In this document: positions 63,501 to 64,000 of the stretch, in pieces
Layout of the letters: each line of letters begins with the position of its first letter
Numbering within the stretch: the stretch's first letter is position 1
Assembly (NCBI RefSeq): GCF_000169175.1
Contig: NZ_AAWS01000002.1
Location: 62,001-126,000, forward strand
Length of the DNA: 64,000 nt
Direction of reading: 5' to 3'
Source of the DNA: Microscilla marina ATCC 23134
GTDB taxonomy: Bacteria > Bacteroidota > Bacteroidia > Cytophagales > Microscillaceae
The notes under the pieces: model-generated
What the model was told of the DNA's origin: nothing
Seen by the model: the letters and a program-made list of their open reading frames with translations, nothing else
Databases searched by the model: none
Program-made: the position numbers and the translations under genes

Positions 63501-63651
63501 TGGTTTGGTAGTCGGTATAGACTGTGGCGTTGGTAAAAGCGTAATAACCTTCGCGGTTATCGGCTACTCCATTCACTGGGTAGGTTACTTGTGCTTGCGC
63601 TATAGTAGTACATAGCAACATCAGCATTAAAAACAGATACTTTTGTTTCAT
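60559..63651 (-). CDS. Tandem-domain amidohydrolase (1st in cluster)
   Basis: This 1030-residue exported protein has a signal peptide (MKQKYLFLMLMLLCTTIAQA) and two amidohydrolase units. The first (about 25-430) has the family scaffold but no HxH (GKYVYPSMIDLYTGYAMP). The second (about 580-1000) keeps it (GKHLTPGIVDEHSHIALRS), with FTHILEGYKVADKMAKHGAG, the late metal aspartate (VAINSDDAEMARRLN) and the end block LDKRIGSIKTGKDADLVLW. It resembles imidazolonepropionase/dipeptidase-like enzymes of Bacteroidota. The substrate is unknown. The C-terminus is glycine/lysine-rich with LLHCDD. Confidence 0.85.
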   Translation of the reverse strand: MKQKYLFLMLMLLCTTIAQAQVTYPVNGVADNREGYYAFTNATVYTDYQTKVEGATLVIRNGKVTAVGKGLKVPKGATEIDLKGKYVYPSMIDLYTGYAMPKPKRSRGFSFASFAASIDQFISKKKGAYNWNQTVLPEVNAEQLFTIDQKQAKKWRKMGFGAVLTHKQDGVMRGTGALVTLANGRDNEVILKGQASTHYSFSKGSSTQPYPNSMMGTVALVRQTMLDADWYAKGGGKKEKNLSLDAFNATKKLPAIFEARNWQDALIIHKVAKEFGKEFIIRGSGDEYHRMDEIKATGASFILPLRFPKAFKVEDPLDAEMVSLAQMKHWELAATNLARLEKAGVNFALTAAGNPAFWKNLKKAIKMGLSEKTALKALTYTPAQLMKMDNQLGSLKKGMHANFIITSGNLFKGKNSIYENWVQGKRYVLKTMPTLDLRGVYAMTLGTKSGYELHVSGKPGSPKFAIKQPGDSSNTKVKGKMSGSLVTLSFNLDKKKKGALKTRLSGWAAKKKFAGTGEDAEGKTIAWAATYKGKLPPPPQKKDKKGKDSKKKTPATQSDMGEVIYPFVAFGNKEKPKATDMLIKNATVWTNEKDGILENTDVLIKNGKIAKIGKNLSAGGAKVVDGKGKHLTPGIVDEHSHIALRSVNEGSQSNSAEVRMEDVVDSEDINIYRQLSGGVTAAQLLHGSANPVGGQSALIKLKWGEAPEKLLIPGTDGYIKFALGENVKRSRYGFLARGRYPQTRMGVEQVFVDAFTRAKEYKAAKAKGGANFRKDLELEAMLEVMEKKRFVSCHSYVQSEINMLMKVAERFNFRINTFTHILEGYKVADKMAKHGAGGSTFSDWWAYKYEVKDAIPYNAALMHQAGVVVAINSDDAEMARRLNQEAAKAVKYGGVSQEEALKMVTLNAAKLLHLDKRIGSIKTGKDADLVLWTANPLSIYAKADKTIIEGTVYYDAKQDEQKRAEVKKERTRLIKKMMSKGGKGGGKRPRMRRQRLLHCDDLGGERILWHLGGEQDKVNTEQATEHNHRR

Positions 63652-64000
63652 TCGTTATACAGATTGGATTAATAAAGTTTATTTTGGCGCCTCTGCTGCC
63701 CAATAGCAAGCGTAAGCACTCAGACAAAATCATGTACAATGAAGCAGTTGTGTGACAATATTGTTTTGGCAAGGTTGTGTAATTCAGTCCTATGATTGTA
63801 AAACCTCCATTGATATGTCTGAAGACCAATAATAATCCAAGCAAGTTAGCAAAGATTGTCTCATTATTACAAATAACCTTCGGCTCTTTACTACCTCAGG
63901 CAAGGCATCAAAAGTAATTTAACAGTCTATTAACAAAAAGATTTTTTGTTACCACTAGGGTATAAGAAGAGGAATTACGAATGGGCGCAAGGCTTATTAA
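63652..64000. other. Window-end gap
   Basis: It holds the upstream region of the amidohydrolase cluster. An ATG at 63981 with GAGGA about ten nucleotides before it might open a plus-strand gene, but only six codons are visible, so I do not call it. No repeat is seen. Confidence 0.3.

Noticed and set aside
1-64000. tRNA, rRNA, riboswitch or phage modules
   Set aside because: No cloverleaf with CCA-adjacent T-arm pattern, rRNA signature, known riboswitch core or phage structural gene was recognised by reading; a covariance-model scan would be the decisive test.

Overview
The window looks like chromosomal DNA of a marine gliding-type Bacteroidota, most likely a Cytophagales bacterium close to Microscilla. 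The species guess is inference. Supporting signs are T9SS sorting tails, a GEVED/MAM/Fn3-decorated secreted peptidase, promoters with TAnnTTTG -7 boxes, type B ribosomal protein L31, moderate GC, and SpoIIE-type phosphatases joined to PAS or receiver domains. No rRNA, tRNA, CRISPR array, phage module or transposase was seen.

Layout. Positions 1-6250 hold the first codons of a minus-strand gene, a Na/Pi symporter, and a decayed multi-piece locus resembling a polymorphic toxin with downstream small genes, cut up by copies of a hairpin-rich repeat. Positions 6500-15800 hold a response regulator, a DUF1842 protein with a notable operator-like array, a small gene pair, an outer-membrane barrel, a GAF/PAS sensor, a DoxX-like protein, a nucleotidyltransferase, an orphan T9SS tail and YjjX. 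Positions 16600-25400 hold a frameshifted 5-oxoprolinase, a YbjN protein, a pullulanase, a membrane protein and a thioesterase. Positions 26200-32300 hold a 1523-residue HEAT-repeat protein, followed by a clean MITE.

Positions 32900-45600 are signal-transduction rich: a PAS-SpoIIE phosphatase, a GAF histidine kinase followed by a receiver-SpoIIE phosphatase, and two STAS/SpoIIAA-like proteins. Together they suggest partner-switching control. A lipoprotein peptidase and a fatty-acid hydroxylase lie among them. Positions 45700-55950 hold an acyl-CoA dehydrogenase pair, the T9SS carboxypeptidase, a MESH1-like ppGpp hydrolase, a chagasin-like lipoprotein and rpmE2. Positions 56100-63650 hold a secreted protein with two LolA-like domains and a cluster of three periplasmic amidohydrolase-family proteins, only one of which keeps a recognisable metal site.

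The most unusual content is non-coding. Several families of short dispersed elements are built largely from small perfect hairpins. Copies differ by exact insertion or swapping of hairpin modules: a 27-nt module with three insertions at two sites, and a 26-nt module with one. Stem arms change together between copies. Some elements sit directly on stop codons, and others supply the C-terminal codons of unrelated proteins.
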